Assembly (NCBI GenBank): GCA_900469615.1
Contig: UBYA01000002.1
Coordinates: 248,001-312,000, forward strand
DNA length: 64,000 bases
Source: Hyphomicrobiales bacterium
GTDB taxonomy: Bacteria; Pseudomonadota; Alphaproteobacteria; Rhizobiales; Rhizobiaceae
Direction: 5' to 3'
Shown: positions 7,692-17,647 of the stretch, piece by piece
How positions within the stretch are numbered: position 1 is the first letter of the stretch
Layout of the letters: every line of letters starts with the position of its first letter
Made by a program: the position numbers and the translations under genes
The notes under the pieces: generated by a model
What the model saw: the letters and a program-made list of their open reading frames with translations, nothing else
The model's database searches: none
Told to the model about the DNA's origin: nothing

Positions 7692-8888
7692 TCAGTTTTC
7701 CACGTTTGGCAGCAGGATGGTCAAAAGCCCGATCAGCGGCAGGAAGGCGCACAGCTCGAAGACGAATTCGATGCTCGTATGGTCGGCAAGCACACCGAGT
7801 GCTGCCGCTCCGATGCCGCCCATGCCGAAGGCGAAGCCGAAGAACAGGCCCGAGACCATGCCGACGCGGCCGGGCAGCAGCTCCTGCGCATAGACGACGA
7901 TTGCCGAAAAGGCCGATGCGATGACCGTGCCGATGATCGCGCTGAGGACGATCGTCGTTTCGAGATTGGCATGGGGCAGGACGATGGTGAAGGGCAGGAT
8001 GCCGAGGATGGAACCCCAGATGACCTTCTTTCGGCCGATGCGGTCCCCAACCGGACCGCCGACCATCGTACCGACGGCGACGGCGGCGAAGAACACGAAC
8101 TGGCAAAGCTGCGCCGTCCGTTCGTTGACGCCGAACCGCGCCATCAGGTAGAAATTGTAGTAGCTGGTGAAGCTCGCCAGATAGAAATATTTGGAGAAAA
8201 TCAAGGCGATCAGGACGGCAATGGCAAGGCCGACGCGGGCGCGCGACAGGCTCAGCGCCTTGTGCGGCTTGCCGGACTTGGCCGGAGCGCGCAGATGCCC
8301 GCCGTTTACTTGATACCAGCGGCCCAGCCCGCCGAGAACGAGGATGCCGATGAAGGCCAGGCTCGCAAGCGCGGCCATTCCATGCTGACCATGCGGAAGA
8401 ATGAAGAAGGCGGCCAGCAGCGGCCCGAGCGACGTGCCGAAATTGCCGCCGACCTGGAACAGCGACTGGGCAAATCCGTGCTTTCCGCCGGACGCCAGGC
8501 GCGCGATGCGGGATGCCTCGGGATGGAAGATGGAAGAACCGAGGCCGAGCAGCATCGCACCCATCAGCAGGGTCGGATAGTTCGAGGCCATTCCGAGCGT
8601 GATCATGCCGGTGCAGCTGCATGCCATGCCGAACGGCAACGAATAGGGCTGCGGCCGTCCGTCCGTATACCAGCCGACGAAGGGCTGCAGGATCGAGGCC
8701 GTGATCTGGTAGACGAAGGTCAGCACGCCGAGCTGCGCGAAGCTGAGATCGAAACCCGTCTTGAGCACCGGATAGCTCGCCGGCAGCAGGGACTGGGTGA
8801 CGTCGTTGATGAAGTGACCGAGACTGGCCACCAGAAGGACCGGGTAGATTGTTGTGGCCGCGCGTGGCGCGTTCATGGCCTGGCTCAT
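7692..8888 (-). CDS. MFS transporter, fosmidomycin-resistance (Fsr) family-like
   Basis: 398 residues with about 12 membrane helices. The start YPVLLVASLGHFINDVTQ and the segments LGLGSSIFHPEASRIARLAS and LFQVGGNFGTSLGPLLAAFF are hallmarks of the Fsr branch of the major facilitator superfamily, which are drug or metabolite exporters. ATG 8888 has GAGAG upstream; a TTG at 8903 is an alternative. The gene is divergent from an AraC regulator that likely controls it. Confidence 0.88.
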   Translation of the reverse strand: MSQAMNAPRAATTIYPVLLVASLGHFINDVTQSLLPASYPVLKTGFDLSFAQLGVLTFVYQITASILQPFVGWYTDGRPQPYSLPFGMACSCTGMITLGMASNYPTLLMGAMLLGLGSSIFHPEASRIARLASGGKHGFAQSLFQVGGNFGTSLGPLLAAFFILPHGQHGMAALASLAFIGILVLGGLGRWYQVNGGHLRAPAKSGKPHKALSLSRARVGLAIAVLIALIFSKYFYLASFTSYYNFYLMARFGVNERTAQLCQFVFFAAVAVGTMVGGPVGDRIGRKKVIWGSILGILPFTIVLPHANLETTIVLSAIIGTVIASAFSAIVVYAQELLPGRVGMVSGLFFGFAFGMGGIGAAALGVLADHTSIEFVFELCAFLPLIGLLTILLPNVEN

Positions 8889-8982
8889 GGCTCTCACTTT
8901 CAAATCATTCGCCGCGCTGATATTAGAAAACGCAATCGCCCGCTACCGCGATAAGGCGCAATTACTACGAGACTGGGCCAGA

Positions 8983-9792
8983 ATGGTCAGGAACAGCCGC
9001 ATAGATCCATTCATCGATGTCGACCGGCCTCTTGTCGCGCTCGGCAACGAATACAGAGACGGACACCGTGTCGATCCGCACCAGCATCGCCGCGCCCAGC
9101 TTCTGTATGGGTTTTCAGGTGTCGTGGTCGTGACCACGCCGGACGGCACGCTGGTCATGCCGCCGGAGCGTGGCATGTGGATTCCTCCCGGCGTCATCCA
9201 TAGTGTGCGGATGCTCGGCAATGTCAGCATGCGCAGCGTCTATATTCAGCCTCAGGCCATCGAAACGATGCCGGATCGCTGTCAGGTCGTCGAAATATCG
9301 CCGCTGCTGCGAACTTTGATTGCCGAGGCGGTGGATATTCCCGTCGACTATGACGTCAACGATCGCGCCGGCGCCTTGATGACGCTGCTTCTGCACGAGC
9401 TGGCAAGGCTTAAGCCGCTGCCGTTATCCCTGCCGATCCCGCGCAACAGCATGCTCGCCCGGAAGTGCCAGGATTTCCTGCGCCAGCCGACAACGCATGA
9501 TACGATCGACGTGTGGGCCAGCCATATGAGCATGAGCCGGCGCGCATTTACCCGGATGTTTCGCCTCGAGACGGGCCTCAGCTTCGTCAAGTGGCGCGAG
9601 CTGGCGTGCCTGCACGCCGCGCTTCCGAGGCTGGTCGCGGGAGCGCCGGTGACGACGATCGCTATCGACCTCGGCTACAAGAACCCGGCGGCCTTTACCA
9701 CCATGTTCAAACGGGTTTTTGGCTGTTCGCCGCGGGAAATGGCGCGCCAGCATGCGCGAAGCGATTCAGCGGGCGCGGTTCTTCAGTCATGA
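8983..9792 (+). CDS. AraC-family regulator with cupin sensor, paralogue of 3542-4315
   Basis: 269 residues. An N-terminal cupin (DPHQHRRAQLLYGFSG), the conserved EISPLLRTLIAEAV linker, and a C-terminal AraC domain (SHMSMSRRAFTRMF and TTIAIDLGYKNPAAFTTMF) mirror the first AraC protein. The reading frame is open upstream to 8854, but the cupin starts soon after ATG 8983 and the upstream residues would overlap the divergent exporter gene. No strong ribosome site is seen, so the start is uncertain. It probably regulates the Fsr-like exporter. Confidence 0.88.
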   Translation: MVRNSRIDPFIDVDRPLVALGNEYRDGHRVDPHQHRRAQLLYGFSGVVVVTTPDGTLVMPPERGMWIPPGVIHSVRMLGNVSMRSVYIQPQAIETMPDRCQVVEISPLLRTLIAEAVDIPVDYDVNDRAGALMTLLLHELARLKPLPLSLPIPRNSMLARKCQDFLRQPTTHDTIDVWASHMSMSRRAFTRMFRLETGLSFVKWRELACLHAALPRLVAGAPVTTIAIDLGYKNPAAFTTMFKRVFGCSPREMARQHARSDSAGAVLQS

Positions 9793-9853
9793 AGATCGGC
9801 CGGGGCCGTCGAAACGAGCGTAGCCCAACACGAGAGGGTATCGGGCGGCGCCG

Positions 9854-11482
9854 TCATGTCGCGTCGAGATAGGGCTTCAGGGGCATGTCGTCGTGCCTGG
9901 GGACCGTCTGCCGTTCGATCATGTGGTGGATGACCGGCGCCTGACCGCCGCGGTGAAGCGCATCGAGGTGTTCGGCCACCTCGACGTCCGCATGCGTCTG
10001 GCGCTGGCTGTGGCGAACATAGTCTATCCATGTCGGCAGATGGTAGCTTTCCGTCCAGGTGTTCGGCTTTTCCAGATCGCGCAACAACGACCATTGTTTC
10101 GCGCCATCCCGGATTCGCATCCTGCGCCGTTGGGCCATGACCGCCAGGAATTCGGGCACGTCTTCCTGATCGATGTTGTAATCCACCATGACCAGGATCG
10201 GACCGCTTCTGGAACGCAGGTCAAGCTGCAGCTGCGGTTCGCTGAACGTGTTCGTCGGGTCGAGGTTGAGGGATTCGAAGTCCGGCTGGCGCAGCAGCAC
10301 CCCAAGCAGGCCGCCTATCACCAGGGTTGCGCTTGCGATGAACAGGGCACCGGTCACGCCATGGGCATCTGCCAGTTCGCCCCAGAGCCAGCTTCCGGCC
10401 GCCATGCCTCCGAAAGTGGCGGTCTGATAGAGCGACAGGGCGCGGCCGACGACCCAGCGTGGCGTGGAAAGCTGTACGGTCACATTGAATAGCGAGAAAG
10501 CTTGCACCCAGGCGACGCCGGCGGGCATGAGGAGAAGACAGCTCAGCCATACCTGATGGCTCAATGCCAGGAAGAAGCAGCTGACCGCGAGCGTGAAGAA
10601 TGCGCCGCGAATGACCCATTCGTTGCTCAGGACATCGCGGATGCGCCCGATCAGCAGCGCGCCGCAGATCGCGCCGAACCCGAAGAAGCCGAGCATGATG
10701 CCGTAGGTAATTGCGGTGCCATGCACATGATCGCGCGCGACCAGCGGCAGCAGAGCCAGGATGACGATCGCGGTCAGGCCGAAGACGAAGCCGCGGCACA
10801 TGACCTTGAGCAGGTTGGGCGACATCAGGACATAGCGGAATCCGGCCGACATGGCGCTGCCGAAAGGCTCGCGCGGCAGCATGTTGCTGGCAGGCGCCTT
10901 TTTCCACCGCAGCAATGTGATAATGAGCGCGAAATAGCAGAAGACATTGAAGAGAAACGCAAAGGCCGCGCCCGCTGCCGCGACGATGACGCCGCCGATC
11001 GCCGGGCCGATGCTGCGCATCAGATTGTAGCTCATGCTGTTGAGAGCGACGGCGCCCGGCAGGTGGTCGCGCGGCACGACATCGCCCATCGAGGCTTGCC
11101 ATGACGGATTGTGCAAGGCGCCGCCGCAGCCGATCAGGAATGTAAGGCTCAGCAGCAGCCAGGGCGTCAGGGCATTGCTGTAGGACAATACCGCGAGCGT
11201 TGCCGAGACGCACAGCATCAGCATCTGCGCGATCAGCATGATCCGCCTGCGATCGTAGTTGTCCGCCAGCGCTCCGGCCGCGAGCGAGAAGATCATGACA
11301 GGCAGGGTGGTGGAAGACTGCACCAGCGCCACCATGCCGTGAGATGTGGCAAGGCTGGTCATGAGCCAGGCCGCGCCGACGCCTTCCACCAGCCCGCCGA
11401 GATTGGAGACGAGCGTGGCCGACCAGAGGGAGCGGAAGGTTTTGGACTGAAACGCGACGAGCGGAGAGGTTCTTTTGGGCAT
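9854..11482 (-). CDS. MFS_3-family transporter with C-terminal soluble domain
   Basis: 542 residues. The first 415 form about 12 membrane helices (FRSLWSATLVSNLGGLVEGV, SLAAGALADNYDRRRIMLIA, GGALHNPSWQASMGDVVPRD), matching the MFS_3 or enterobactin-exporter-like family. The last 125 residues (PILVMVDYNIDQEDVPEFLA onward) form a soluble ferredoxin-like domain of the kind this family often carries. The substrate is not evident. It is a single gene with an unremarkable 341-base upstream gap. Confidence 0.86.
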   Translation of the reverse strand: MPKRTSPLVAFQSKTFRSLWSATLVSNLGGLVEGVGAAWLMTSLATSHGMVALVQSSTTLPVMIFSLAAGALADNYDRRRIMLIAQMLMLCVSATLAVLSYSNALTPWLLLSLTFLIGCGGALHNPSWQASMGDVVPRDHLPGAVALNSMSYNLMRSIGPAIGGVIVAAAGAAFAFLFNVFCYFALIITLLRWKKAPASNMLPREPFGSAMSAGFRYVLMSPNLLKVMCRGFVFGLTAIVILALLPLVARDHVHGTAITYGIMLGFFGFGAICGALLIGRIRDVLSNEWVIRGAFFTLAVSCFFLALSHQVWLSCLLLMPAGVAWVQAFSLFNVTVQLSTPRWVVGRALSLYQTATFGGMAAGSWLWGELADAHGVTGALFIASATLVIGGLLGVLLRQPDFESLNLDPTNTFSEPQLQLDLRSRSGPILVMVDYNIDQEDVPEFLAVMAQRRRMRIRDGAKQWSLLRDLEKPNTWTESYHLPTWIDYVRHSQRQTHADVEVAEHLDALHRGGQAPVIHHMIERQTVPRHDDMPLKPYLDAT

Positions 11483-11823
11483 GTCGGCTTTTCTTCACAG
11501 CAAATATCTTGCTCGACGGGCGCAACGAACTCGCTCGAAGCCCATGCGCAGCCGAGTCGATGATAAGCCTATAGTGATTTGCTAATTTCCGAAACGATCT
11601 TGGAATAATATTCTCGGTAATGACCGCGAAATCATCCGTTCCATTTCACAGCCGACTGTTGGAATCCTTATCGGTGCCGGCAACTGCGAAGGCGGTCCCG
11701 GTTTCGCGCCGTGAACGACGCGATCGATATGGCCGGATGGAAGGGATCTTCATTGCGGGAGCGGCCATGCGGCGGACGGCGCCTCCTTTCCGACAGGTCG
11801 CCGCCGCATGTATTTGGAAAATT
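11483..11823. other. Intergenic gap of 341 bases, no gene seen
   Basis: The gap lies between the start of the MFS_3 gene and the end of the glycerate kinase gene. The part near 11575-11620 is AT-rich and contains the near-palindrome GAATAATATTC at 11603-11613, a plausible promoter or operator for the MFS_3 gene. Open frames here have no ribosome site and run into antisense of the kinase gene. Confidence 0.6.
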
Positions 11824-13092
11824 CTAGCCAATGAGAATCGCGCGAAAGTCGTTGACGTTCGTGCCGGTCGGGCCGCTCACGAAGAGGTCGCCAAGAGCGG
11901 CGAAGGCCGACCAGCTGTCGTTACGCTCAAGGAATTCCGCCGCATTTTTCCTCTGGTGGGCAAGGCGCGACACGGTGGTGCCGTCGGCAAAGGCGCCGGC
12001 ATTGTCCTCGGAGCCGTCGATGCCGTCCGTATCGGCGGCAAGCGCGAAAATGCCCTCACGGCCGGATATGGCGCAGGCGAAGGACAGCAGGAACTCGCTG
12101 TTGCGGCCGCCCTTGCCTTTGCCGTTGATCGTCACGGTCGTCTCGCCGCCTGACAGCACAAGCACGGGGTTCTTCGATGCGAGGCCGCGATGTGCGATCT
12201 TTGCCGCGATCGACGCATGCTCCCGGCCGACTGCGGATGCTTCGCCTTCGATTGCGTCGGAAAGAATCATGGGCTCGACGCCGGCGTGGCGCGCAACATC
12301 GGCCGCCGCCTCCAGCGCAATGGCGGCCGAGGCGACGAGTTTCACCTCGTTGCGGACGAAACGGGGGTCTGATGGCAGCGGCGGTTCGTCTTCGCCATTC
12401 TTGAGATGGCACATGACGGCTTCCGGCAGGTCGAGCCGATAGCGATCGATGATCTCGAGCGCATCGGCGCGTGTCGCCGCGTCGGCAATGGTCGGCCCGG
12501 AGGCGACGAGGGCGGGATTGTCTCCCGGAATGTCGGAAACGACGAGAGAGGCGACACGGGCGGGATAGGCCAGTGCGGCCAACCGCCCGCCCTTGATGCG
12601 CGAGACCTGCTTTCGTACCGCATTCATGGCGCTGATCGGCGCACCGGAGGCAAGCAGCGCCCGGTTGACGGCAATCTCGTCGGCAAGCGTGAGATCGCCA
12701 GCGGGGGCCGGCAGCAATGCCGATCCGCCGCCGCAAATCAGCGCTACGACCAGATCGTCTTTCGTCAGCCCTCTGACGGCGGCCATCAGCCGGTCGGACG
12801 CGCGCAGACCGCTTTCATCCGGCACGGGATGGGCCGCCTCCAGGATTTCGATGCGCTCGCATGGCGCGGCATAGCCGTAGCGTGTAACGACGACGCCGGA
12901 AAGCGGCGCGTCCCACAGACGCTCGAAGGCACGCGCCATCTGTGCCGCGCCCTTGCCGGCGCCGACCACCACCGTCCGCCCCTTCGGCTTCTCCGGCAGA
13001 TGGGCGGCGAGCGCCTTGTCCGGATCGGCGGCAGCGACGGCTGCATAGAAGAGCTTTTCCAGAAAGGCGCGGGGATCGGCAATGCTCGGCAT
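11824..13092 (-). CDS. ttuD: Glycerate 2-kinase, MOFRL type
   Basis: 422 residues, typical of type II (MOFRL) glycerate kinases. Visible are GKGAAQMARAFE near residue 50, ALICGGGSALLPAP in the middle, and the C-terminal VLSGGETTVT and GRNSEFLL with ALAADTDGIDG. It phosphorylates D-glycerate to 2-phosphoglycerate in the cytoplasm, the last step of the glyoxylate-to-glycolysis route encoded by the preceding genes. ATG 13092 is preferred; a GTG at 13104 is in frame. It is the last gene of the gcl-hyi-glxR-ttuD operon. Confidence 0.93.
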   Translation of the reverse strand: MPSIADPRAFLEKLFYAAVAAADPDKALAAHLPEKPKGRTVVVGAGKGAAQMARAFERLWDAPLSGVVVTRYGYAAPCERIEILEAAHPVPDESGLRASDRLMAAVRGLTKDDLVVALICGGGSALLPAPAGDLTLADEIAVNRALLASGAPISAMNAVRKQVSRIKGGRLAALAYPARVASLVVSDIPGDNPALVASGPTIADAATRADALEIIDRYRLDLPEAVMCHLKNGEDEPPLPSDPRFVRNEVKLVASAAIALEAAADVARHAGVEPMILSDAIEGEASAVGREHASIAAKIAHRGLASKNPVLVLSGGETTVTINGKGKGGRNSEFLLSFACAISGREGIFALAADTDGIDGSEDNAGAFADGTTVSRLAHQRKNAAEFLERNDSWSAFAALGDLFVSGPTGTNVNDFRAILIG

Positions 13093-13125
13093 CGGGTTTC
13101 TCACATTTCAGGATTTGGAAATGCT

Positions 13126-14010
13126 TCAGGCGACGGGATGGTTCGCCATGCGCTCCAGCGCCTTGACGAGGCCGGAGTGATCGAGCCCGCTGTCGCCATT
13201 GGCGGCGCATTGATTGAAAAGCTCCTGCGTCGCTGCCGTGTTGGGCAGCGAGACGCCGAGCGCCCTGGCACCCTGCAAGGCAAGGTTCAAATCCTTCTGA
13301 TGCAGGGAGATGCGGAAACCGGGCTCGAACGTGCGCTTGATCATGCGCTCGCCATGGACTTCGAGGATGCGGGAGGAGGCGAAGCCGCCCATCAACGCCG
13401 AGCGCACGCGGGCCGGATCGGCTCCGGCCTTGGAGGCAAAGACGAGCGCCTCGGACACGGCCTCGATCGTCAGTGCGACGATGATCTGGTTGGCGACCTT
13501 TGTCACCTGGCCGTCGCCGCAATCGCCGACGAGCGTGATGTTCTTGCCCATCAGCTGGAAGAGCGGCAGCGCCCGCTCGAAGCTTGCCTCCGAACCGCCA
13601 GCCATGATGGAGAGCGAGGCGCCTTTGGCGCCGACCTCTCCGCCGGAGACGGGCGCGTCGATATACTCGGCGCCGGTCTCGCGAATCTTCCTGGCGAATT
13701 CCTTGGTCTCGATCGGCGAGATCGAACTCATGTCGATGACGAGCTTGCCTTTCGACAGGCCATAGGCAACGCCGTTTTCGCCGAAGAGCACATCCTTGAC
13801 CTCCGGCGTGTCCGGCAGCATCAGGATGATCGTATCGACCGTTTCGGCAAGCGCTTTCGGCGTCTCGGCGAACTGGAGTCCGTTGTCGAGCAGTTCCTGG
13901 CGTGGCGAAATGGAAAACCTGGATGTGATGACGGTGTGGCCGGCATCCTGCAGGTGACGCGCCATGGGTGTCCCCATGATGCCGAGGCCGATAAATCCGA
14001 TATGTGCCAT
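13126..14010 (-). CDS. glxR: 2-hydroxy-3-oxopropionate (tartronate semialdehyde) reductase
   Basis: 294 residues of the beta-hydroxyacid dehydrogenase family. The nucleotide-binding motif is GFIGLGIMGTPMARHL at 5-20, the substrate motif is DAPVSGGEVGAKGASLSIM (118-136), and the catalytic lysine is K171 in GQVTKVANQ. It reduces tartronate semialdehyde to D-glycerate. AGGAG stands before ATG 14010, and the gene starts five bases after the hyi stop, so it is in the gcl operon. Confidence 0.94.
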   Translation of the reverse strand: MAHIGFIGLGIMGTPMARHLQDAGHTVITSRFSISPRQELLDNGLQFAETPKALAETVDTIILMLPDTPEVKDVLFGENGVAYGLSKGKLVIDMSSISPIETKEFARKIRETGAEYIDAPVSGGEVGAKGASLSIMAGGSEASFERALPLFQLMGKNITLVGDCGDGQVTKVANQIIVALTIEAVSEALVFASKAGADPARVRSALMGGFASSRILEVHGERMIKRTFEPGFRISLHQKDLNLALQGARALGVSLPNTAATQELFNQCAANGDSGLDHSGLVKALERMANHPVA

Positions 14011-14015
14011 GGTTC

Positions 14016-14831
14016 TTAGCTCCTGATATTGAGAATGGTCGCGCTTTCGCCGTGGCGGCCGGCTGCGGCAAACCAGCCGAGCCCCGCTTCCGTCGTGGTT
14101 CGCGGCTTGTATTCGCAACCGATCCAGCCCTCGTAGCCGAGCGCATCGAGCGCATTGAAGATAAAGGGATAGGCGATTTCGCCGGTGCCCGGTTCGTTGC
14201 GGCCCGGATTGTCGGCAAGCTGCACATGGGCGATCTGCGCCTGGTGCTTCTTGAACGTGCCGATCAGTTCGCCCTCGGTGCGCTGCTGGTGGTAGAGATC
14301 GTATTGAATGAACAGGTTGTCCCCGCCGACTTCGGCGATGATCGAAGCTGCCTGGTCAGGGGTATTGAGGTAGAAGCCCGGAATGTCGAAGCGATTGATC
14401 GGTTCGATCAACAGGCGGATGCCATGCTTGCCCAGCTCGGTGGCGGCATATCTGAGATTGACGACGAAGGTGGTCCGCAATGTCTCGTCGGACATGCCCG
14501 ATGGCGCGATGCCGGCGAGGCAGTTGATCTGGCTGCAGCCAAGCGTCGTTGCGTAATCGATCGCGGAGGCGACGCCGCGACGGAATTCGTCGATGCGATC
14601 GGGCAGGATCGCGATGCCGCGTTCGCCGCCGGCCCAGTCGCCGGCCGGCAGATTGTGAAGCACCTGGGTCAGGCCATGACGATCTAGCTCGGCACGAAGT
14701 GCATCCTTGTCGAAGTCATAGGGAAAAAGATACTCGACGCCCTCGAAGCCCGCCTTGGCGGCGAGTGCGAAGCGCTCCAGAAAGGGCGCTTCGTTGAAAA
14801 GCATGGTCAGATTGGCCGCAAATCTCGGCAT
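14016..14831 (-). CDS. hyi: Hydroxypyruvate isomerase
   Basis: 271 residues with the xylose-isomerase-like TIM barrel. It starts MPRFAANLTMLFNEAPFLER, has GFEGVEYLFPYD, and the metal-ligand segments LLIEPINRFDIPGF and DNLFIQYDLYHQQRTEG, all typical of Hyi/Gip. It interconverts hydroxypyruvate and tartronate semialdehyde. It lies 12 bases after gcl and five before glxR in the operon. Confidence 0.93.
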   Translation of the reverse strand: MPRFAANLTMLFNEAPFLERFALAAKAGFEGVEYLFPYDFDKDALRAELDRHGLTQVLHNLPAGDWAGGERGIAILPDRIDEFRRGVASAIDYATTLGCSQINCLAGIAPSGMSDETLRTTFVVNLRYAATELGKHGIRLLIEPINRFDIPGFYLNTPDQAASIIAEVGGDNLFIQYDLYHQQRTEGELIGTFKKHQAQIAHVQLADNPGRNEPGTGEIAYPFIFNALDALGYEGWIGCEYKPRTTTEAGLGWFAAAGRHGESATILNIRS

Positions 14832-14843
14832 GATATCTCTCCT

Positions 14844-16628
14844 TCAATCCAGCAGGGCGAGGATCGCGGTCGGGGCATCCTCGCCGCGCTCGGCAAGGTC
14901 CTCGAACTCGACGACCGCATTGATGTCGGCGCCCATGGCGATGTTGGTGACGCGTTCGAGAATGAACTCGATGACGACGGGAACCTGGTGTTCCTTCATG
15001 AGCTTCTGGGCCGTGGCGAACGCCTCCTGGAATTCGTTCGGGCTGCGAACGCGGATCGCCTTGCAGCCGAGACCCTCGGCAACCGCGACATGGTCCACGC
15101 CGTAGCCCGGTTCCGCGTCGCCTGATGCGTTGATGTTGTCGAAGGCGAGGCTGACCTCGAAATCCATGTTGAAGCCGCGCTGGGCCTGGCGAATGAGGCC
15201 GAGATAGGAATTGTTCACGACCACATGCAGGTAAGGCAGCTTGTGCTGGGCACCGACCGCAAGCTCCTCGATGAGGAACTGGAAGTCATAGTCGCCGGAC
15301 AGCGCGACGATCGGGCGGTCGGGATCGGCGGCACGCACGCCGAGTGCTGCCGGCAGTGTCCAGCCGAGCGGGCCTGCCTGGCCGCAATTGATCCAGTTGC
15401 GCGGCTTGTAGACATGCAGGAATTGCGCGCCGGCGATCTGGCTGAGGCCGATGGTCGAGACATAGCAGGTGTCGCGGTCGAAGGCCTTGTTCATCTCCTC
15501 ATAGACGCGCTGCGGCTTCAGCGGCGTCTGGTCGAAATGCGTCTTGCGCAGCATGGTGCGCTTGCGCTCGCGGCTTTCCTCCGCCCAGGCCGACCAGTCG
15601 CGCAGCTTACCGGCGGTCTTCCATTCCGTTGCAACATCGAGGAACAGCTTCAGTGCGGCACCGGCGTCCGAAACGATGCCGAAATCCGGTGCGAAGACGC
15701 GGCCGATCTGGGTCGGCTCGATATCGACATGCACGAAGGTCCGGCCCTCGGTATAGGTGGAGACGTTTCCGGTGTGGCGATTGGCCCAGCGGTTGCCGAT
15801 GCCAAAGACGAAGTCGGAAGCGAGCAGCGTCGCGTTGCCGTAGCGATGCGAAGTCTGCAGGCCGCACATGCCGGCCATCAGCGGGTGATCGTCCGGGATC
15901 GTGCCCCAGCCCATCAGCGTCGGAATGACCGGAACGCCGGTGATCTCGGCGAATTCGACCAGCAGGTCGGAAGCGTCGGCGTTGATGATGCCGCCGCCTG
16001 CGACGATGAGCGGCCGCTCGGCCGCGTTCAGCATGGCGAGCGCCCTTTCGGCCTGCGCCCTCGTTGCCGACGGCTTATAGGGTTCGAGCGAGGCGTAAGT
16101 CTCGATGTCGAACTCTATTTCGGCGAGCTGGACGTCGACAGGCAGATCGACCAGCACCGGGCCGGGACGGCCGGAGCGCATCGTATGAAACGCCTTCTGG
16201 AAGACGTAAGGGACCAACGCCGGCTCCATGACGGTCACGGCCCATTTGGTGACGGGCGCAGCGATCTTTGCAATATCGACCGCCTGGAAATCCTCCTTGT
16301 CGAGCCGCGCCCGCGGTGCCTGCCCGGTAATGCAGAGGATCGGGATCGAATCGGCCGAGGCTGAATAGAGGCCGGTGATCATATCGGTGCCGGCCGGGCC
16401 CGACGTTCCGATGCAGACGCCGATATTGCCGGCCCGGGCGCGGGTGTAGCCCTCGGCCATATGGCTTGCGCCCTCGACATGGCGGGCAAGCACATGGCGG
16501 ATCGAGCCGCGCGCCTTCATTGCCGAGTAGAAGGGGTTGATCGCAGCGCCCGGAACACCGAAGGCGCAGTTGACGCCTTCCTTTTCCAGAACCAGCACTG
16601 CGGCATCGACTGCTCGCATCTTTGCCAT
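14844..16628 (-). CDS. gcl: Glyoxylate carboligase (tartronate-semialdehyde synthase)
   Basis: 594 residues, the expected length. It condenses two glyoxylates to tartronate semialdehyde and CO2 with ThDP, FAD and Mg. The segment [13 protein letters not shown] is followed by [13 protein letters not shown] in which residue 51 is Val; E. coli Gcl is known for having Val51 where other ThDP enzymes have Glu. The ThDP motif GDYDFQF is in the C-terminal third. GGAGGAAGTCCC precedes ATG 16628. It is first in the operon, and opposite an IclR regulator. Confidence 0.95.
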   Translation of the reverse strand: MAKMRAVDAAVLVLEKEGVNCAFGVPGAAINPFYSAMKARGSIRHVLARHVEGASHMAEGYTRARAGNIGVCIGTSGPAGTDMITGLYSASADSIPILCITGQAPRARLDKEDFQAVDIAKIAAPVTKWAVTVMEPALVPYVFQKAFHTMRSGRPGPVLVDLPVDVQLAEIEFDIETYASLEPYKPSATRAQAERALAMLNAAERPLIVAGGGIINADASDLLVEFAEITGVPVIPTLMGWGTIPDDHPLMAGMCGLQTSHRYGNATLLASDFVFGIGNRWANRHTGNVSTYTEGRTFVHVDIEPTQIGRVFAPDFGIVSDAGAALKLFLDVATEWKTAGKLRDWSAWAEESRERKRTMLRKTHFDQTPLKPQRVYEEMNKAFDRDTCYVSTIGLSQIAGAQFLHVYKPRNWINCGQAGPLGWTLPAALGVRAADPDRPIVALSGDYDFQFLIEELAVGAQHKLPYLHVVVNNSYLGLIRQAQRGFNMDFEVSLAFDNINASGDAEPGYGVDHVAVAEGLGCKAIRVRSPNEFQEAFATAQKLMKEHQVPVVIEFILERVTNIAMGADINAVVEFEDLAERGEDAPTAILALLD

Positions 16629-16707
16629 GGGACTTCCTCCGTTTCTGACGTGAAGGTAGCGCATGCATCGATGGGCGCAATCATAAAATGGAAATTAATC
16701 CCACCAT

Positions 16708-16728
16708 GTGGAAATAAACATTTTCAAC
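16708..16728. promoter_or_regulatory. IclR-type operator candidate in the gcl-iclR intergenic region
   Basis: GTGGAAA and TTTCAAC form imperfect 7-base arms around a 7-base AT-rich centre. A partial copy, ATGGAAATTAAT, lies 20 bases to the left (16688-16699). The site is between the divergent gcl (start 16628) and iclR (start 16820) genes, as expected for an AllR-like repressor of glyoxylate genes. The assignment is by position and symmetry only. Confidence 0.5.
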
Positions 16729-16819
16729 GAAACTGGAACAATCGATGCGAAGCGGATATGGGATGAGGCACAGGCGCCGAGCCAAAATGCACGGCGCTTT
16801 CCAGTCAAAAGTGGGCATC

Positions 16820-17647
16820 ATGGCGGACAATCGGGAAAAGACGAGGGGGAGGCCGGGCCGAAAGCCTGCCGAGAATGCGGCGGCTTCGTCCGTGCAGGTG
16901 CTCGATCGCAGTTTGAAGTTACTGGAGCTGGTGGCCGAAGCCGACGGCGCGGTGCTGACAGATCTGGCCGACAGATCCGCCATGGCGCCGTCCACCGTCC
17001 ATCGTCTGCTGACCTCCCTTGCCCAGCACGGCATGGTGACGCATGACGGCGAGACCGGCGCCTGGACGATCGGGGTCAAAGCCTTCGAGATCGGAACGGC
17101 CTACCTGCGCTTCCGCAAGCTCGGCACGATCAGTCGGCCTTTCCTGAAGCAGTTGATGGAAGAGTCCGGTGAAACCGCCAATATCGCCATCGAGGACGAT
17201 GGCGACGTCGTGTTCATCTCGCAGGCGGAAAGCCATGCGCCGATGCGCGCTTTTTTCCGCCCGGGCCGGCGCGGGCCGATCCATGCGTCCGGCATCGGCA
17301 AGGCGATCATTTCGACATGGCCGGATAGCCGGATCGAGGCGGTGCTCGGCGGTCGCGCACTGCAGCATTTCACCGATAGGACCTGCGATACGATTTCCTC
17401 GCTGCTGGAGGATATTGCCAGGATACGGTCAAGAGGCTGGTCGATCGACGATGAGGAACACACGCTCGGCATGAGATGCGTGGCGGCGCCGATTTTTGAT
17501 GAATACGGCGAGGCCGTTGCAGGGATTTCCATCTCAGGCCCGGCCGTGCGGTTGCCGGACGAGAGGGTCGCGGCGCTCGGTCCCGTCGTAAGAGCAGCCG
17601 CAGAGGAATTGACGAAGGCAATGGGCGGGAAGGCAAAGCGTTTCTGA
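16820..17647 (+). CDS. IclR-family transcriptional regulator of the glyoxylate operon
   Basis: 275 residues. The N-terminal winged helix-turn-helix begins at VQVLDRSLKLLELVAEADG, with DLADRSAMAPSTVHRLLTSL as recognition region. The IclR effector domain follows (FLKQLMEESGETANIAIEDD, RPGRRGPIHASGIGKAIIS, HTLGMRCVAAPIFD, AGISISGPAVRL). Divergence from gcl suggests it controls gcl-hyi-glxR-ttuD, probably sensing glyoxylate, like AllR. ATG 16820 starts just before a basic linker (KTRGRPGRKP); upstream in-frame starts to 16745 are possible. Confidence 0.9.
   Translation: MADNREKTRGRPGRKPAENAAASSVQVLDRSLKLLELVAEADGAVLTDLADRSAMAPSTVHRLLTSLAQHGMVTHDGETGAWTIGVKAFEIGTAYLRFRKLGTISRPFLKQLMEESGETANIAIEDDGDVVFISQAESHAPMRAFFRPGRRGPIHASGIGKAIISTWPDSRIEAVLGGRALQHFTDRTCDTISSLLEDIARIRSRGWSIDDEEHTLGMRCVAAPIFDEYGEAVAGISISGPAVRLPDERVAALGPVVRAAAEELTKAMGGKAKRF

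Noticed and set aside
12406..14019. A 537-codon plus-strand frame opposite glycerate kinase and glxR
   Set aside because: No domain is recognisable and it lies antisense to two well-identified enzymes.
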